Positions 45,423-60,400 are shown, numbered from the stretch's first letter. The stretch is 64,000 bases of DNA from Trissonchulus latispiculum (GCA_030248195.1 JASAND010006629.1:1-64000); one strand, 5' to 3'. Notes: a model not told the origin generated them from the sequence alone. Numbers and translations are program-made.

Positions 45423-48400
45423 TGTAAACTGTAAATTGTGTACAAAGGGGAAAAGTAACTTTTAGCTTGGACGAACTCAACCGTTGTGTAAAGTTTGTTT
45501 GTTGAGTTTAAGACTAAATGTGTGATTACATGGGTTTTTATGAACTTTAAGCTGCGAAAGAAAAATAGCTTACAACAGCTTTAAACTGCATGATTTAGCT
45601 TTCAGTCAGGTTGGGGGAGGGGTGGTTTTTATAGCTATACTGCAAGTTTTTAGAGAGAGAGATGTGCACATTTTCATGAATACTAACATTGGGTAACCTG
45701 GGATTAAACACTGATTTTATGTACAAGTATGCAATTAGGTATATACTTATATAAGTAATCGTAATTTTAATTGTATTTAATAAGCGCGAACTATTAATAC
45801 TGTCTGCTTTGAACTGTTTCTCCGTTGCTCCGTTGGAACATGAATCGAGCTTTAGACTATACATGTGCTGGGGGGGGGTTCACCCCCCGCCAGACCTGGA
45901 CCTCACTCCCCCAGCGGGGTTCCTCACCCCCCCCCCCAGAATCCGGATTTTTCCGGTTTTTTGGGCGAAAACCGGAAAAATGCGGTTTTTCTCACCCCCC
46001 AGAACTTCCCTTCCTGTCTGCTTTAGACTAGGGCTATACATACCAAATGCAGCAATTCGATAACGGGGAATTGGGAAACAGAAAGCGAGCTTTACAGGAG
46101 GAGTTTTTGAAAAAGGAGAATTGAAAACTTCATTTTACGTTCATTTGTTGACAAATTTTGTTTGCGTTGGAGCAAATTTAGGGTTTAGTGTTGAACTTGA
46201 ACAGTAGCTACAAGCCACAGTACTAAGTATAGGATGCAGTATAGGTTTACATTAGCCAACTTAAAGTCAATAAGTGTAAAATCTAAAATCTCACATTGTC
46301 TCTCATTATGTAGAAATTCACATTGTAGTCATCAAATAAAGAATGGATTTTCTTTATACAGTTAGTCTATTTGACAGTTTAGTAGAAAAGTTCAGCTTAG
46401 CTACAAGGAGGACCTTTACAACAAATAGGGTCAAATTTGTGTTACCTAATGTTTTCTCGATTATATAGACTCCGACTGAACAATTTTTAGCTAAAATCAC
46501 CAAAGTATATATATATATGATATGATTTCCAACAATGAATTTTGAAAATTAAAATTTTGAAAATCAAAAATTGCATCACAGAGTTGGAATGGGGGGACCA
46601 ACACGTGCCATTTGTGATAAATGTCAGTCGGATCAAATTTTTTTCTCTAGCGGCTCGTTTTATTCTGGGTAGGGTTTCCTCTTAAGTGGTACTTAATTAG
46701 CGATTCTAATTAGACAAACCTGTAATTAGTTGCCGGTGGGGGTCACTGTCACAGGAAATACAGTTTTTCCTATTAACACCTTCCTTTCTGTGAGGAAAAT
46801 CGCCGGGGGAGGAGAGTAAAATTAATTTCCTAGTTTATTTCTAAAATTAATTTTAACTTAAGTTTCTATATATTGTTGGGTTGAGTCAAACATAACTTGC
46901 ATTTTTGAGATTTCAAAACGACATTTTTCTGCTTTTTCAAATACAGTTTTTGGAGGAATTTTTTCTTGTATTCTCAGAGTCCTGCGGTGCATGCCTTTGT
47001 TGTCTGCCACTTGAATTAGAGGGCCTCTAAATTGGATGGGGGATTAAGGATTGGGTTAATCCGGGGGATTAGTCGTCCACCTGTGGGATTTAGGGTCCAC
47101 TTTCGGGAGGCTGAAGCACCTGGGAGTGGCCGCGGCACGCTTTCAGGATTACGTCACCCCAGGGCGTTAAAAGGGACGCATTTTTGTCTCAGGAATAAAT
47201 TTGTGATGCAAGAATTTTGAGAACTAAGAAAACGGTGGTAATTCGGCCGGGGTGGGGTAGTTTGTAGCAAAATGTGGAGTAGAGCTTGGGGTGAGCTGTA
47301 TTAATGGTAGGAACATGTGGAAATAAAAAAGAATTTGAAATTTAGAAGGAAATATATTTAAATTTATGCATCGATAAGATATTGTTTGAGTTTTGGTGCG
47401 CCAGTGGTTAATAATTTTTATTTCCCAAGCGACAGATGCATGGATCGAATTTTGGGCAGAAGAAGTTTTTTCACACTTTTTCCCTACTTGCTGAGATGGG
47501 GCGGGAACATAAATTTCTCTGGATGAGGTTGCTGGTGAGAGGACATAATTTTAATTTTTTATGGGGTGAAAATTTTCTTCACAGCCTTTTGTTTCAAGGG
47601 CACATTAAGGTAATGACAACTAGCTGTCATTAAGGTTCACGTGGGTTTTTGCCTAAGAGTTTACAAGAACCTTTACAACTATGCGGGTATTAGCTTAATG
47701 ACAGGAAAATGTAGCTAAAGTCTGACAAAAAGATTAGATGTAGAAATTAGAACTATAAGTTAGTCCAGTAAGGTTTTAATAATTTAACTCAATAAATTTT
47801 TAGCAACCAATCCTAATTTCAGAAAAGGATCGAGCTAATTTTAACCGCTTCATCTTCTATTAATTTCTATGTATTTGAGAAAACTCTTCATAAGTCGGCA
47901 GTTAGCACACAAGGAAGTGATCCTGTGAATTTGTGGAATGCAAAGTTTCCCCTGCGAACCAATTAATGATGTATTACGTGTCGACAATTAGTGTGGATTG
48001 CTGCACTTCCAATAGCCAAAGTTCTTTATGTCCAGCGAATAATGAAATCGACAACGACAAATGGCTTCTTAAAGGGACTCTATCAGAGGATAGAAAGGAC
48101 CTCAAAGACTCAAAGTGAACATTAGTGTAAAAAGCACAACCACAACTACAATTAGTATACACGTACGTCATGTAAGGTATATATTCTTGGTAATAGTTTG
48201 AATGAGGTTGTAACGTTATAATTTCTATATATATTATATTATATATTATATTATATTATATTATATATTATATTATATTATATATATTCTACGTATAAAT
48301 ATCTCGCTGTCAACGGAAGTCTGGTCTGGGGGAGGGAAGACTTGAGCCCGTAAAACAATCTTATAATTGCCCATTAACAATTTCATTACCATCTGCTGCG

Positions 48401-51400
48401 GGGGTAATTATTAGTCTACATAGTGTTGCAGTCTGAAAAGTTAAATGCAAAGTTTGCGAAAGTTGACAGCCAGTCTTTGCTGTATGTTACTATATTGGTT
48501 GTTTGGAGACTACTAAAAATCTATATACCTATTTACATAAAAACAATCACATTCAATATTACATATTGTATATAATTGTTCATTCAATACGATTAATAAT
48601 TAATGAATTAACACTCACTTAATAAATGAATATGTCAGTCTATTATTTATTTACTTAATCATTTACCTAATGTATTGGTTATATGCACATTGCACATCTA
48701 TGGCTTATTTATTTATAAATTTATGTGTTTGACTTAAACGTTGACTTCTTTAAAACGAATTGTTGTGTTCAGGAAATCTTCGACAATTCTGGGTAGGACA
48801 GGGTTCGAGGGGGCAAAGGGGTACTATCTAATTTCCGGGGATAATAGCTATCTTTTCCTTTTGCTATCATTAACACTCTTATTTAATTTACATCTATACG
48901 TATAGTTTCGAATCTCCGTTTTAGCGCCATTAAATATTAATGGACGATAAGTCCTCCGCACAAAAGGAGGGATACATAATTTTGTTAGTCCATTAAAGCG
49001 GCTTTTGTGCTTAGAAATGACCATTGGTTACTTTAGTTGAGACTTAACACCCCCCGCCGATAACGAAGATTTGATAAGGGGCTAGATAGCTACGTAAGTA
49101 GGATGTCAGGGGAAAAGTATGTACCCTAGGGTTTGAACTCCAAGTACAGCTAGGACCTTTAAGTATTGCTTTTTTGGAAGGAGGGGGGCGAGTGACGATT
49201 ACAGCTTTTTTGGAGCCGAAACCAAACTATGATTTTTTTGGTATTATTTAATCAACACCAAGACTGTCTGAAAATGGATCTGAGCTTCTAGCCCGACCAA
49301 CATTTTAGAACGTTGTCGCCGCAGTTGGATTCGAATTTAAACTTGCTTCGACTATGCCAGTGGTGGCTCAGTGGGTAGATCATCGATGTAGCAAACGAAA
49401 GGTCGCAAGTTCGATCCTCACCTCAGGCCCTAATTTTTCTAGTTTTTGCCGAGACGTTCTGACGCCCATTACTTATATATTAAAATACACTATAGCAAAT
49501 TAACTGTATTAAACTAACACTCTTATAACAATGTAGCGAATTAATTATTCTCTGAAGAAGTTTTTGGAAAAAGTTTCATTATTATTTTGGTAGAACCCTT
49601 GGGTCTTATCTCGATTACCCCCCCCACCACTCAAAATCCTTAAAACTTGACCAAATGAGCTAAAATTTGGTATGGGCATGTTTTAAACCACGCTGAGTTC
49701 AAATATCGCAAATTTTTTTCGATTTCGCGAAATTAGATTTTTTTCGATTTCTAAGGGGGAGACCAAGGGAAACCGAAGTATTTTTTGTCTTCGATTTTGC
49801 TGAAAAGATGTACAATATGGGTTTTCCTTGGTCGTTGAACACGAAACTGAAGTCCGTTTTTCGATTCAGCTTTTTGAAGGCTCAGTATAAGCTCACATCT
49901 TAAGCTTAAATCTTTAGCTTGTACTGAGCTGACGAAAAGCTGAATGGAAAAACGGACTTCAGATTCGTGTTCTACGACCCGGAAAACCCATATATATATA
50001 TACATCTTTTCAGCAAAATCGAAGACAAAAAATTTTTCGGTTTCCCTTGGTCCCCCCTTAGAAATCGAAAAATTTCGAATTTCGCGTAATCGAAAAATTT
50101 TGCGATATTTGAACTCAGCGTGGTCGAAAACATACCCATACCAAACTTTAGCTCATTTAGTCAAGTTTTAAGGATTTTGAGTGGTGGGGGGGGTAATCGA
50201 GATAAGACCCGAACCCTTTTTGTCTCTGACTTTTCGTTTTTCATTTTTTCTTTCCACTAAAATTGCTGGTAATTCCAAGAATGTTACCTTCTCCAACGAG
50301 GGCTAACCATTGTAATAAGTGCTGACGCCTTGACAGATGTGGGGACACTTGAAGGTTAGAGCTATCCTTAGGTAAACTTTGACCCCACTTCACTTGAGCC
50401 TTGGGTTTCCGTTTCAAGTTAAGACAAACATGGGCCCACATGACGTTTGTAGCTTCTACTTAAGGTCTATTGTTATGGTTTAGCTCGCACTGAGCATACT
50501 GTATTTGCATAGGCACAGTAATAGTTTAAACGACACGTGTCAGCGTTTGCCTTTGTAATTAGGGATTAGTTAATCTTCTTGCAAGCAAATAGCGTATGGT
50601 CTGACGCCAATGCTTTATAGTCAAATGTCAATAATTACATCAATTGATTATGTATGTTTAGTAGCATCTGTTTTCGGATAACTAGGTACTATAGCTGGAC
50701 TGCTTGGGGATCATGTTTTCTGTCCGTGACTTTCGTTTCTCCGTCTCTTGTCCGCCAATTTTTAGGGACCAAAAGCATTTGCACAGACCTTTGACTGTTG
50801 CTCAGTTGCAAGATAGAAGATGCGAGTATAAGCTGGTAGTTGTGCCAGTATATTGTTTGAAGCTGGCAAACAGAAAACTACTAGAATCATGTCTGAATTA
50901 GAATTTCGAGGTTCAAAAACCCAGATAGATATTGAAACTTGAAAATTAAAATGTCAGACCCTTGAAAGAAGTTCGTATCCTAATCATATAACAGTATATT
51001 ATATACCAAGTTTGTGGTGTAAATGTTTTAGTTAACAGAGTTAGGATGTGACTTTTTATCTGGTGTTAAGATCAGCACTCTATCTCTGATTAAATGGATA
51101 AGTATAGACTTTTTGGAATTTTCTCACATTTCAGAAATGTGTCTATATTTTCTCGCTGGAAATTCTTGTTATGAAAATTATGATATTGATAACTTAATGA
51201 TAGGTCGTGAAAAGATTTATACTGATTGGAGAGTCAGAAACTTTGAAAATCATATACCTTGTAAATTTTTGTTTAGCACAATTCACACGTCTTATATATA
51301 CTGTTATTATATATTTATTAAATTATAGCTTTAGAAGATTGTAACAGAATTGACGAAAAACAGGCAAATAAACGTTTGTAGGTTGAAAAACCAAGCTCAA

Positions 51401-54400
51401 AATAAAGCAATATATATACTGCAGGATTACTTTTGCACAGTTTTAAATACAAATTACCTACTTCAAAATTTATACTGTCACAATTTAATATTTCTAAAAC
51501 CATTGTTATCATCTGCTTTGATTCGGTTCACATTTTAATTAATTTTTAATTAATTTAATTTTAATTCGACCTCCGACTGCCCTTCGAATTCCCGCAGCTT
51601 AATAAATTTCTCGGTCCGGCCCGCTATATACGCAGTGGACGTTGACCCTGCCGGGGCTGACTGGCCGAAAAAATCATCTTGATATTTAGTCTAAAACAGT
51701 GAGCGGCTAGGTTTTTCCTGTGGAGTTCCACAGAAGCAGGAACTAATATAAGCATGTACTGATTCGCACGCATTTCTTGATGATGGCATTAAATTTCTAG
51801 AATTTGAAAGGTTGGAATATCTGCTTTAAAGTGGTTTGATTTAAATTTTAGTCTGCCAAGTATTAGCGCTTCTAGGTAAAAGTTTTCCGTAGACTAACAA
51901 GTGGTCCTTGTAAGAGTACGTAAGCGTTAGCATTGGGGGGTTTGTAACTTCTTAGAATGAACTTAAAGATGAGACGACGTATATACGCGGGTAGGTATTC
52001 CATGGAATAATTTTTTGGGGGAAATATAGAAAGTTGAACTCTAAATGTAGCTCAGCTGGGTAAGGTTGAGGTTGCTCAATATTAAATTAAGCCTGTGACG
52101 TAATAGTTTTGAAAAACGTAGTACTGATTTTTCATATTTCTTTGTAAAATTGAAGGCAAAAATTTGAGATCGTGAAATTTGAAATCAGAGATTTGAGAAT
52201 AAAGTAATTTTGCACCTGTATTGCTAAAATGTTGTAGTATTAATATAATTGTAGTATTTATGTGTTGCTAATTTTATGCCGTAATTGAGCATTGATTTAT
52301 AAACTGTTCCTACTTCCTGTAGCGTGAATCTCTTAAGACTGAAACTAGAAAATTCAAACTAGAAAACATATACTCACTACCCTTCAAAGCAATAATTGTT
52401 TTTAAATTCCTCAATCTTTGAGTTTTTAAAGATCTTCAAAACTCGCTATACCTAATATAATTACATAATCTAATATTTGAAGTAATTAGACGACACAGCG
52501 TATGTATATGTGTGGGTGGCATCGTAATTCTGTTTGTTATGATCTAATCTGAGATAGCCTCAATATTTCATAAATTACCTCAATTGTCAGAATTTCTGTT
52601 AATCGTCGGCGTTTTGCTACTGTTTCTAAAAGAAGAGCAATTTTGCTGGAGCCCTCCAGAATGTTTATCAAAATTTGGGGGGTGGGCGCTAGGTAGACCG
52701 GCACCTTAAAGTCAATTAGTGTGTTTATGTTTCACTCAATCTTAAAACTGTTCTTGTTCGTTTGAGAGGGAAATTAAAGATATTAAAACGTGAAAGTTGC
52801 CTTATGAGGAAAAATATAGATTTTAACAAAAATGATTCTGTGAAAGATTTTGTGGAATTTTATGAGAAATGATTACCAATTCATTATGTATAATTAAAAA
52901 TAATATATAACAATATAATAATATAAAAACCTAAAAAAAGAAATCCCGCAAGAAAAACCAATCATCTATCATTAGAGATGCAACAGTACCTACCACAAAG
53001 AAGACTATGTAGACTAGAATTGAACCCTAAATTAGAATTGAAATTTGTTGCTCCAAATGCCGAAAACTAAATGTGTTTTGCATTTAATCAATTAAGTTCT
53101 GCTTTTGAAAAAATGCTAGTATTGCACTGATGTTTGTGGTTATTCCTCTTAGGGTGTGGCCTATTGCGTCCCATCAAATTTTACGGGGGTCACCTTTAAT
53201 TCCATCGTTAATATCCGCACGTGCGCATCGGCGGGTAATAAAGATGGAATTGACTCTCTCTCTTAATTTTTCCGCCAGTCAAACTTATAAGGCTGAAATT
53301 TTATTGAGACTTGAGTTGTTTCGTTGACTTTTTGAGGGAAGGTGGAAAATGTAAATATTTGAACTTTTCCCTTTGAATTTCGGTTAAACAGTGGGATGAC
53401 TTTAAATATATTTTATTGAAATAAAATTCTTCAGATTTCACCTGCTCAGAGAGGGTGTGAAATGTTTATTCTAACTTGTACGTAGGCTCTAGAAAGGTGG
53501 TTCCTTCTCTTGGGAATGCAGAAAGTTAATTTAAAACACCGAATTTGAATAATTTTGTTGCTGCTCAAGAGCTCAGACTACGCAAAGTAACGGCCAGGAA
53601 TTGCTAAACCGTTAAAAGTTGAGATTCAAAATTTATTGTGTTAAATGTTAGTTGTCACTCAGTTTGAATTTAAAATTTTAACCATTTCACCGGTCAAAGT
53701 TAATCATAAGCCAAGGTTATTCAGTCTCGACTTAATTTGTTTGTTTACAAATATTATTGTTACAGTAATAGCGGGTTAATGATACGAGCCGAGGTTTAAA
53801 TTATGTTTCTATGAAAGCTTGCTGTAACGGTAAAAGGTGAATTCTAATAAAACTTCAATTTCAAATTTTACAGTGCCAAAGATGTGTACAACATTGGCAG
53901 AGTTGCTCATGCGCTATTGGTGATGATAAAATAATGCGAAAAGAAATAAAGAAAGAGATGAAAGCAAATAGAACTGAAAATAAGAAACCTGGTATTTGTA
54001 GAGAATCCATATAAAATTAGGTAACTAAGAAAATAATGCGATCTTGTCTTATAATATGTAGTAGTTATAAATGTTTATATTATTTGTATTTCCTTTATTC
54101 ATAGGTTATATTTTTATATATACTTGTTCTCTTTTTGTTTAGGTAGTCCCGGACCGCCCGGACCCAGAGTAAGTTAATTGTATACCTAATTTATTGTCAA
54201 TTGTTCATTTTAATTATTTGATTATATATGTAGTTGAGTTGTGATTTAAGTATATTTTTAATTCTTGTGACCATTGAGATTTATTGATGCAAATAGATGT
54301 TTGGTCAACTTTTTGAAACTGTAATATATACACAAAATCAAATTTAGGGACTTCCTGGACCCAAAGGCTTGGACGGTTATCCGGTAAAAGTCATGTTTTT

Positions 54401-57400
54401 CCGAAATTCCGTTATCGTGCTTATTTTTGTGAAATTCGTGATTTCCGTTTTCGTGACAAGTGTAGTGATGCACTGAACCTTTTTCGTCGACATTAAGATT
54501 TGAGTTTTTATTGCTTTTTTCGGTTTTTGTTGCGTTTATGTAGTGTTTTGCTTTTGTAGCGAATTCTCATTACACTACTGCACCTTTTCGGGTATTTTTG
54601 TTTGGTAACCTTTTTAGTTCTAAACTTGTAATATGTTATCCAGATATGCAATATGATTATTTGGATTTTTCATTGAATTATACAATTTTAATTTACCTAA
54701 ATTTAAATTAATTTATTACAGGGTTTGCGCGGCAGACCATCGTTCCTGCATGGAATCTCAAATAAACCCGTAAGTGTCAGTTATGTAGATTTGCATTTTT
54801 TAACTTGTTGCTTTTGTAGAAAATGAAAAAGTTTTAGACTAGCTTTTATACTATTGACTTGCTGCATAATCGTATTTGATATCAAGAATTGTTTAGTATC
54901 AAATTTAAATTAAATCTTTAATCATTAATTTCATTTCTTGTATTTCAGGGTATTGAATCTTCGCTCAGGGATATTTATTTCAAAACTTCTAAGGTAAGCG
55001 CATATATAAACACTTTCACTTCTCCTACGTTTTCAATTTTTGTAATTAGTTATTGAAATTAGTTTTATTTTAATATTCAACCGCCTGTGGCTGTTTTCTA
55101 TTTAAGGTTTTTTAATTAATTTTCAGAGAAAAAGATCTTTTGCATCCTTACGTGGTGAACGAATCTACCTCCGTGGGCCGCCTGGGAAACCGGGACCTCC
55201 GGTACTTTTAATTTTAATTTAAATTTATATTTAACTAAATTCTTGATCTGAAAAGTTGGCCTGACAAGAGTGGCCTGATAGAAAATATTACTGTTGTTGT
55301 GATTTAAGATGTTAATATTTGTGGTGAGGCAAACCTTGTGATGAAGCTTAAGAAAATATAGATATATATCTTAAATTTTACTTGATTATTATAATATATA
55401 CGTTGTCCGTTTATATATAATTTATAATTATCTTTCGCCACTAACCCAACACGTGCTTGTTTGGGGTATATGCAGGGATTAATAATTTCACACTCTTAAT
55501 TTTCTAAATTTTATTTTTCACTTTTTCTTTTTCAGGGTATTAAGGGTCATCGAGGCTACCCAGGATTTCCGGTAGGAGTGGAATTTGAGAAAACAGAAAA
55601 TTCGAATTCTAAATTGAAAATAAATTATAAAATAAAATGTGTTACTAAAAGTGTAAATACTGCATATCTGGAAATGGAAATATATATTGCTTTTAAAATT
55701 TAATTTTCGCAAATTTTCATTTATTGTTTACATGTTTATATTTCTGTGGTCGTGGTCACTATTGTAGTGTAGTGGGCTTGCAATTTATGTTAATATTCAT
55801 TCAAGCTGTCCATTTGTGTTCTGCTTGCAGCTGCACCTTTGTAACCAATTTGTTAATATTGGGGGGGTTCATCATGGAAAATTTCGGAATTTGCTTATTT
55901 TCACACATAAGTTAGCCACCTTATGTCGCGCATATTAAGTTTTTAAATTTAAAGTTGTGCAACTTCAGCATATACTTAAACTAACTATTTCTGTGTTTAA
56001 TATGCACTGCTTGATTATTCTGCACAAATCTGAGACAAAGTCGAAGCAAATGCTGCAGTGGCAACGCAATCTAAGAAATTTAATTTTCCTTTGAATTGTA
56101 ACCTAATTTAAATTTAGCTTTAACTTAAAGCTTTTCAATTTTAGGGTCCAATTGGTCTGGATGGTCCAAAGGGAGACAGAGGGGACGATGGGCAGAAGGG
56201 AGACAAGGGCGATCCTGTATGTTAATTCGGGATTATGATAATTAAATCTAATTAATTAATTTCTGTTAATTAAATGCATTAAATTGTTTTACTTTTGAGA
56301 CTGGTTGTGAAGACTAGAAGCATCTTGTCATTTTCAACTTCTGAACTATACGAGTTCTCTGTTCCCCAACAGATACTTTTTAATTTTAAGGATAATATTT
56401 GAATTACTGTGCCTAAGTTATCTATGCCTAAATTCTCTAGTCGGTAGGTTTGATTCAAAAATTTTAATTTTTGAAAATCGTTGAATATTTAAACATTTAA
56501 ATTTTTAGGGTCCAAGAGGACCGGCTGGTATTCCTGGACGACCTGGATTTCGTGGTTACAAGGTGCATTTTTAGTTTTTAATTTTATGTACATTTTTGCT
56601 ACAGCAATTGTTATTTACGTTATGTGATGCTATGCAGACATTATTGCATATGTACGTAGATAGCTAGCTGTTTTGCTTACTGCTTTAAAACGAAAGCGAT
56701 TATTAATTAGCAATAAATAATTTTAAACTAACTACACCAAAATTAAATCATAACAGCGAAACGAAATGGTAAGCATTTGTCCAAATTCGGATTTTTACAA
56801 ATATTTTCTACAAATTTTCGATAAAATATAGGAGAATTATAGAATTATGATTTTGCCATTAAATGCTTATTTCCATAATCACATTTACACCTGTGCCGTG
56901 ATGGCCGAGTGGTAAAGCGTTCGATTGAAGATCTTATGGACCGAGGTTCGAACCCCCGCTGCCACAAGGCTTTCGCAAATCCCCTTGAGCAAGGGACTAA
57001 GCACATATCGGTTCGCCGTGGGCTCCAGCCAACCCAGCTGTCTATCCTTAACTGGTCGGTAAATGGGTACCACTGCGGTGGTAAGGTAACAGGAGTGTCT
57101 GTGTTCTGGCGTAATGCCTGATGAAGGGCTGGTCCCCCTTCCACTGATGTAGTCAACATTAGAGTTGTCGCTCCTGGCTTCGGGCTGTGAATCCGGAGAT
57201 TAAGCACCGACACCCTATAACTGTCTGTAGGTTGGAGTTCTCTCCAGGGGTCACTTTACCTTACTTTATTTACACTTAGGTCACTTTACTATATTTACAA
57301 CCTGTTTGTTGTTTTAGGGAGAAAAAGGCGATCCAGGATCCTCTCGGTTTATTCCTCAGGTATGCATGTTGTAATGTATGTCAATCATATAATTGGAATT

Positions 57401-60400
57401 AAATTTAATCAGACTTGGATTAATTTTAATTAAATTTATTTTAACGAGTCTGAAGCTAAACATGCTACGCTATAGGTAAAGTGGTTGAGGATGATACCAC
57501 GGAGGAATTTGTTGTAAATTTAATTGAAATTGAAATTTTGAAATTAAAATTAAAATTTTTAAATTAACTGAATTCCAGGCGGATGCCAGACGTAATATAA
57601 TGTTTACGGAAAGTCAACAACCTTCTCTTGAAAACGAAAATCCTTATTTTACATATAAGGAGGTATATACAATGTAAAGTCCAATTGATGTCGTCACGTG
57701 ACCTTTCCTAATTCCCTCTTTTATTTTACAAATTTTCTTAATTTTTCCTGCACTTAACCTTAACGCACTCCTGTATGTACGAACTAGTTTTTTTTAATTA
57801 AGTATCGAATAAGGCAAGCTATTTTGTCATTTTCCCCTTTTCGGAATTTTTATTATTCCTGCTGGAGCAGGAAGGTATAATTATTCCTGCTGGAACAGGA
57901 AGGTATAAATAGGAAACTTGTATGTTCAGTGCACTGTGAGTCATTTCTCTATTCAGAAGCCCTATCTTCAACACAGGGCTAGCTTAGGTCAGACTTTTTT
58001 GCCTTCGGATTATGCAAATTAGGTTTTGGAGCCTATTTAAGCGGCAGAACTGAGAGCCTTCGCACAGTCTTCGGCTGTCAGCAATCTAAACGATTGCAGA
58101 TTTTTGAGCACCAGTGTAGCTTGGGAACTGCACACGGGTGCATTAGGCAATTAGATAAGGTACTAGCTTGCGCTGGACATCAGAAGTTCAGCCCAATCAT
58201 GGCATGGCAAGCATAGGCCTGACTCCCTGATGACAATGGAGTTCATTAAGAATTGGGGAAAAATTAAGCAACACAGTGAAAAGTAATAGAAACTTTGTGC
58301 ACAAAAATTTTGTTTCCTTTTTATTTGGAATAAGTATGTTTATCAGCTGTACTGCTGAACCAGATGATGTTAATTACTTGTACTGTGCTATGCTGAGGAA
58401 AGTCTGGTCTGATAAGAAAGCAATAACATTTAGTGAGATATTTTAAATGATAATAGTAGTTCAATATCAAAAGAAATCAAGGTAATTCCAGTGAAATTTT
58501 AAACTAAATCTGCAACTTCCAACGCTTAAAGGACCTTCCGACAAAGACTATTCTGCAATTCTGATCTGTACGTTCTTCGTGGCGTCGTGTCATTACTAGA
58601 ATTAGATGACTGGCCTTTTCTTGCCACGGCAGCTGTTAAATTTTGGGTCGCGACGTTTCGCCCATCTTTACCTATGGGCGTCTTCAGGCTAGTAGCCCTT
58701 AAGAGGGCTGTTGGGATAAGAGGCGGTCGAGGATTTTATCCGGGACCGTACGCGCCACTCCTGTGTAACATTACCACTATACTTCCCCTGGGTCCCCTAC
58801 GTCCTACGTCCCCTGGGTAGTATAGTGGTAATGTTACACAGGAGTGGCGCGTACGGTACGGTCCCGGATCAAATCCTCGACCGCCTCTTATCCCAACAGC
58901 CCTCTTAAGGGCTACTAGCCTGAAGACGCCCATAGGTAAAGATGGGCGAAACGTCGCGACCCAAAATTTAACAGCTGCCGTGGCAAGAAAAGGCCAGTCA
59001 TCTAATTCTAGTAATGACTATTCTGCAATTGAATAAAACAGGTCTACAAAGGAATACTGTCCCTTTTGGGGCCTACTTGTTTTATTCTGGACACCGTTTT
59101 TGTACACTTACTTTTCCTACAACTTATTGTATTAATGCATTGTGTCGTAGTGCTTCCTACCGTCTCTATTTATTCCTATGAATATGTACCACTGCAATTC
59201 CTTCCATTTGTTTTCCACTTACTGCACATTTCTTGACGTACAGCACATTCTGTGATACTGTTTAATTCTGATTAAACAACATTAACATCAATTAAGATGC
59301 AATGATAGCACGGATATCATAACAAGAAAACAAAAATGCTCCTTCGTCGCATGTAAAATACATATGATTCCTCAGAAGGCAGATTGTACAATAGCAGAAG
59401 ACAAGATCCACCCTGTAAAATGCATATGAGGGGAGTGGGGTTGTAAAAAAATGAAGTCAAGCTGCCAGCCCTGTGATAAGTTTGTGCTAAAGCTAGAGTT
59501 CAGAGTGTGTGCTACAGCGGGGGTGTCCCAGTGGTTTACGCATTCAATCTCTAGAGCTATGGTCACCGGTTCGATACCCGCTGCCACAAAGATTTTTTCT
59601 TTTTGCAAAGGAATCCCTACATAGTTGGCCGATAAAGGTGTACCACTTCGATGGGAAGATTGGAAGTGTATCTTCTGACGTAACTTATTTGCAATTAATA
59701 TGTCAAATTTTTAATTGTATTATCCTGATTTTAGGTGGGACCCTCAGGCTCTGTGGTGGTAAAGGTAAGTAGTGATTTCCGGCTTGGTAAATGCTGTGAT
59801 TGCCAGGTGATAATTATTAGAGTGCACTTAGGTTGCAGGATATGAAGATCATTATTTGAAATAATAATTTTTGAGTTTTCTTATTTAATTTTTTATTAAA
59901 TTAAATTTATTTTTTAGAGCGGACCTCCCGGACCGCCGGGTCCACCCGGAACTCCTGGTGAAAAGGGTGAAACTGGAATTCCGGGCTTGCCAGGGCTGGA
60001 CGGTCGAAGTATAAAGGGAGATAAGGTGAATCTAAATTTAAAGTAAATTTATTTAAAATTTAAAAGGATGAATGTTTTGGATTTGAAAATTTCTGCAGTT
60101 TCTTCACAATAGTGGCATTTCCAAATTTTAAAATTTAAAATGGCCTCTGAATTTGTTTCAGGGAGAACGTGGTGAAAAGGGAAACAGGGGATCCAAGGGC
60201 TTACCTGGACCCGAGGTAAATAATTTTGTAACAGAGTTTGCCGTTTATGCCACATTTAAAAATAAGCAGAATTAAAATGTTAACGGCTGTTTCTTTAATG
60301 CAGGATTAAATGGATTAAATGGATTAAAATTAACTCGTTTCATCAACCCATTTTTAATCTTTTAGTTTTTAAATAAAATTTTTAAATTTTTAATTTTAGT

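Noticed and set aside
47032..47220. GC-richer 62-aa frame in collagen intron 2
   Set aside because: No Gly-X-Y rhythm, no acceptor/donor pair that keeps collagen phase, no known domain.
56897..56975. Functional tRNA gene (also 49358, 59511, 41684)
   Set aside because: A and B boxes are present but the acceptor stems do not pair and SINE bodies or tails follow.
58905..58965. Hammerhead ribozyme (CTGAAGA...GAAAC)
   Set aside because: Core words are present, but stem II leaves an unpaired C and no suitable stem I / cleavage-site strand was found on the same strand. Left as a hypothesis only.
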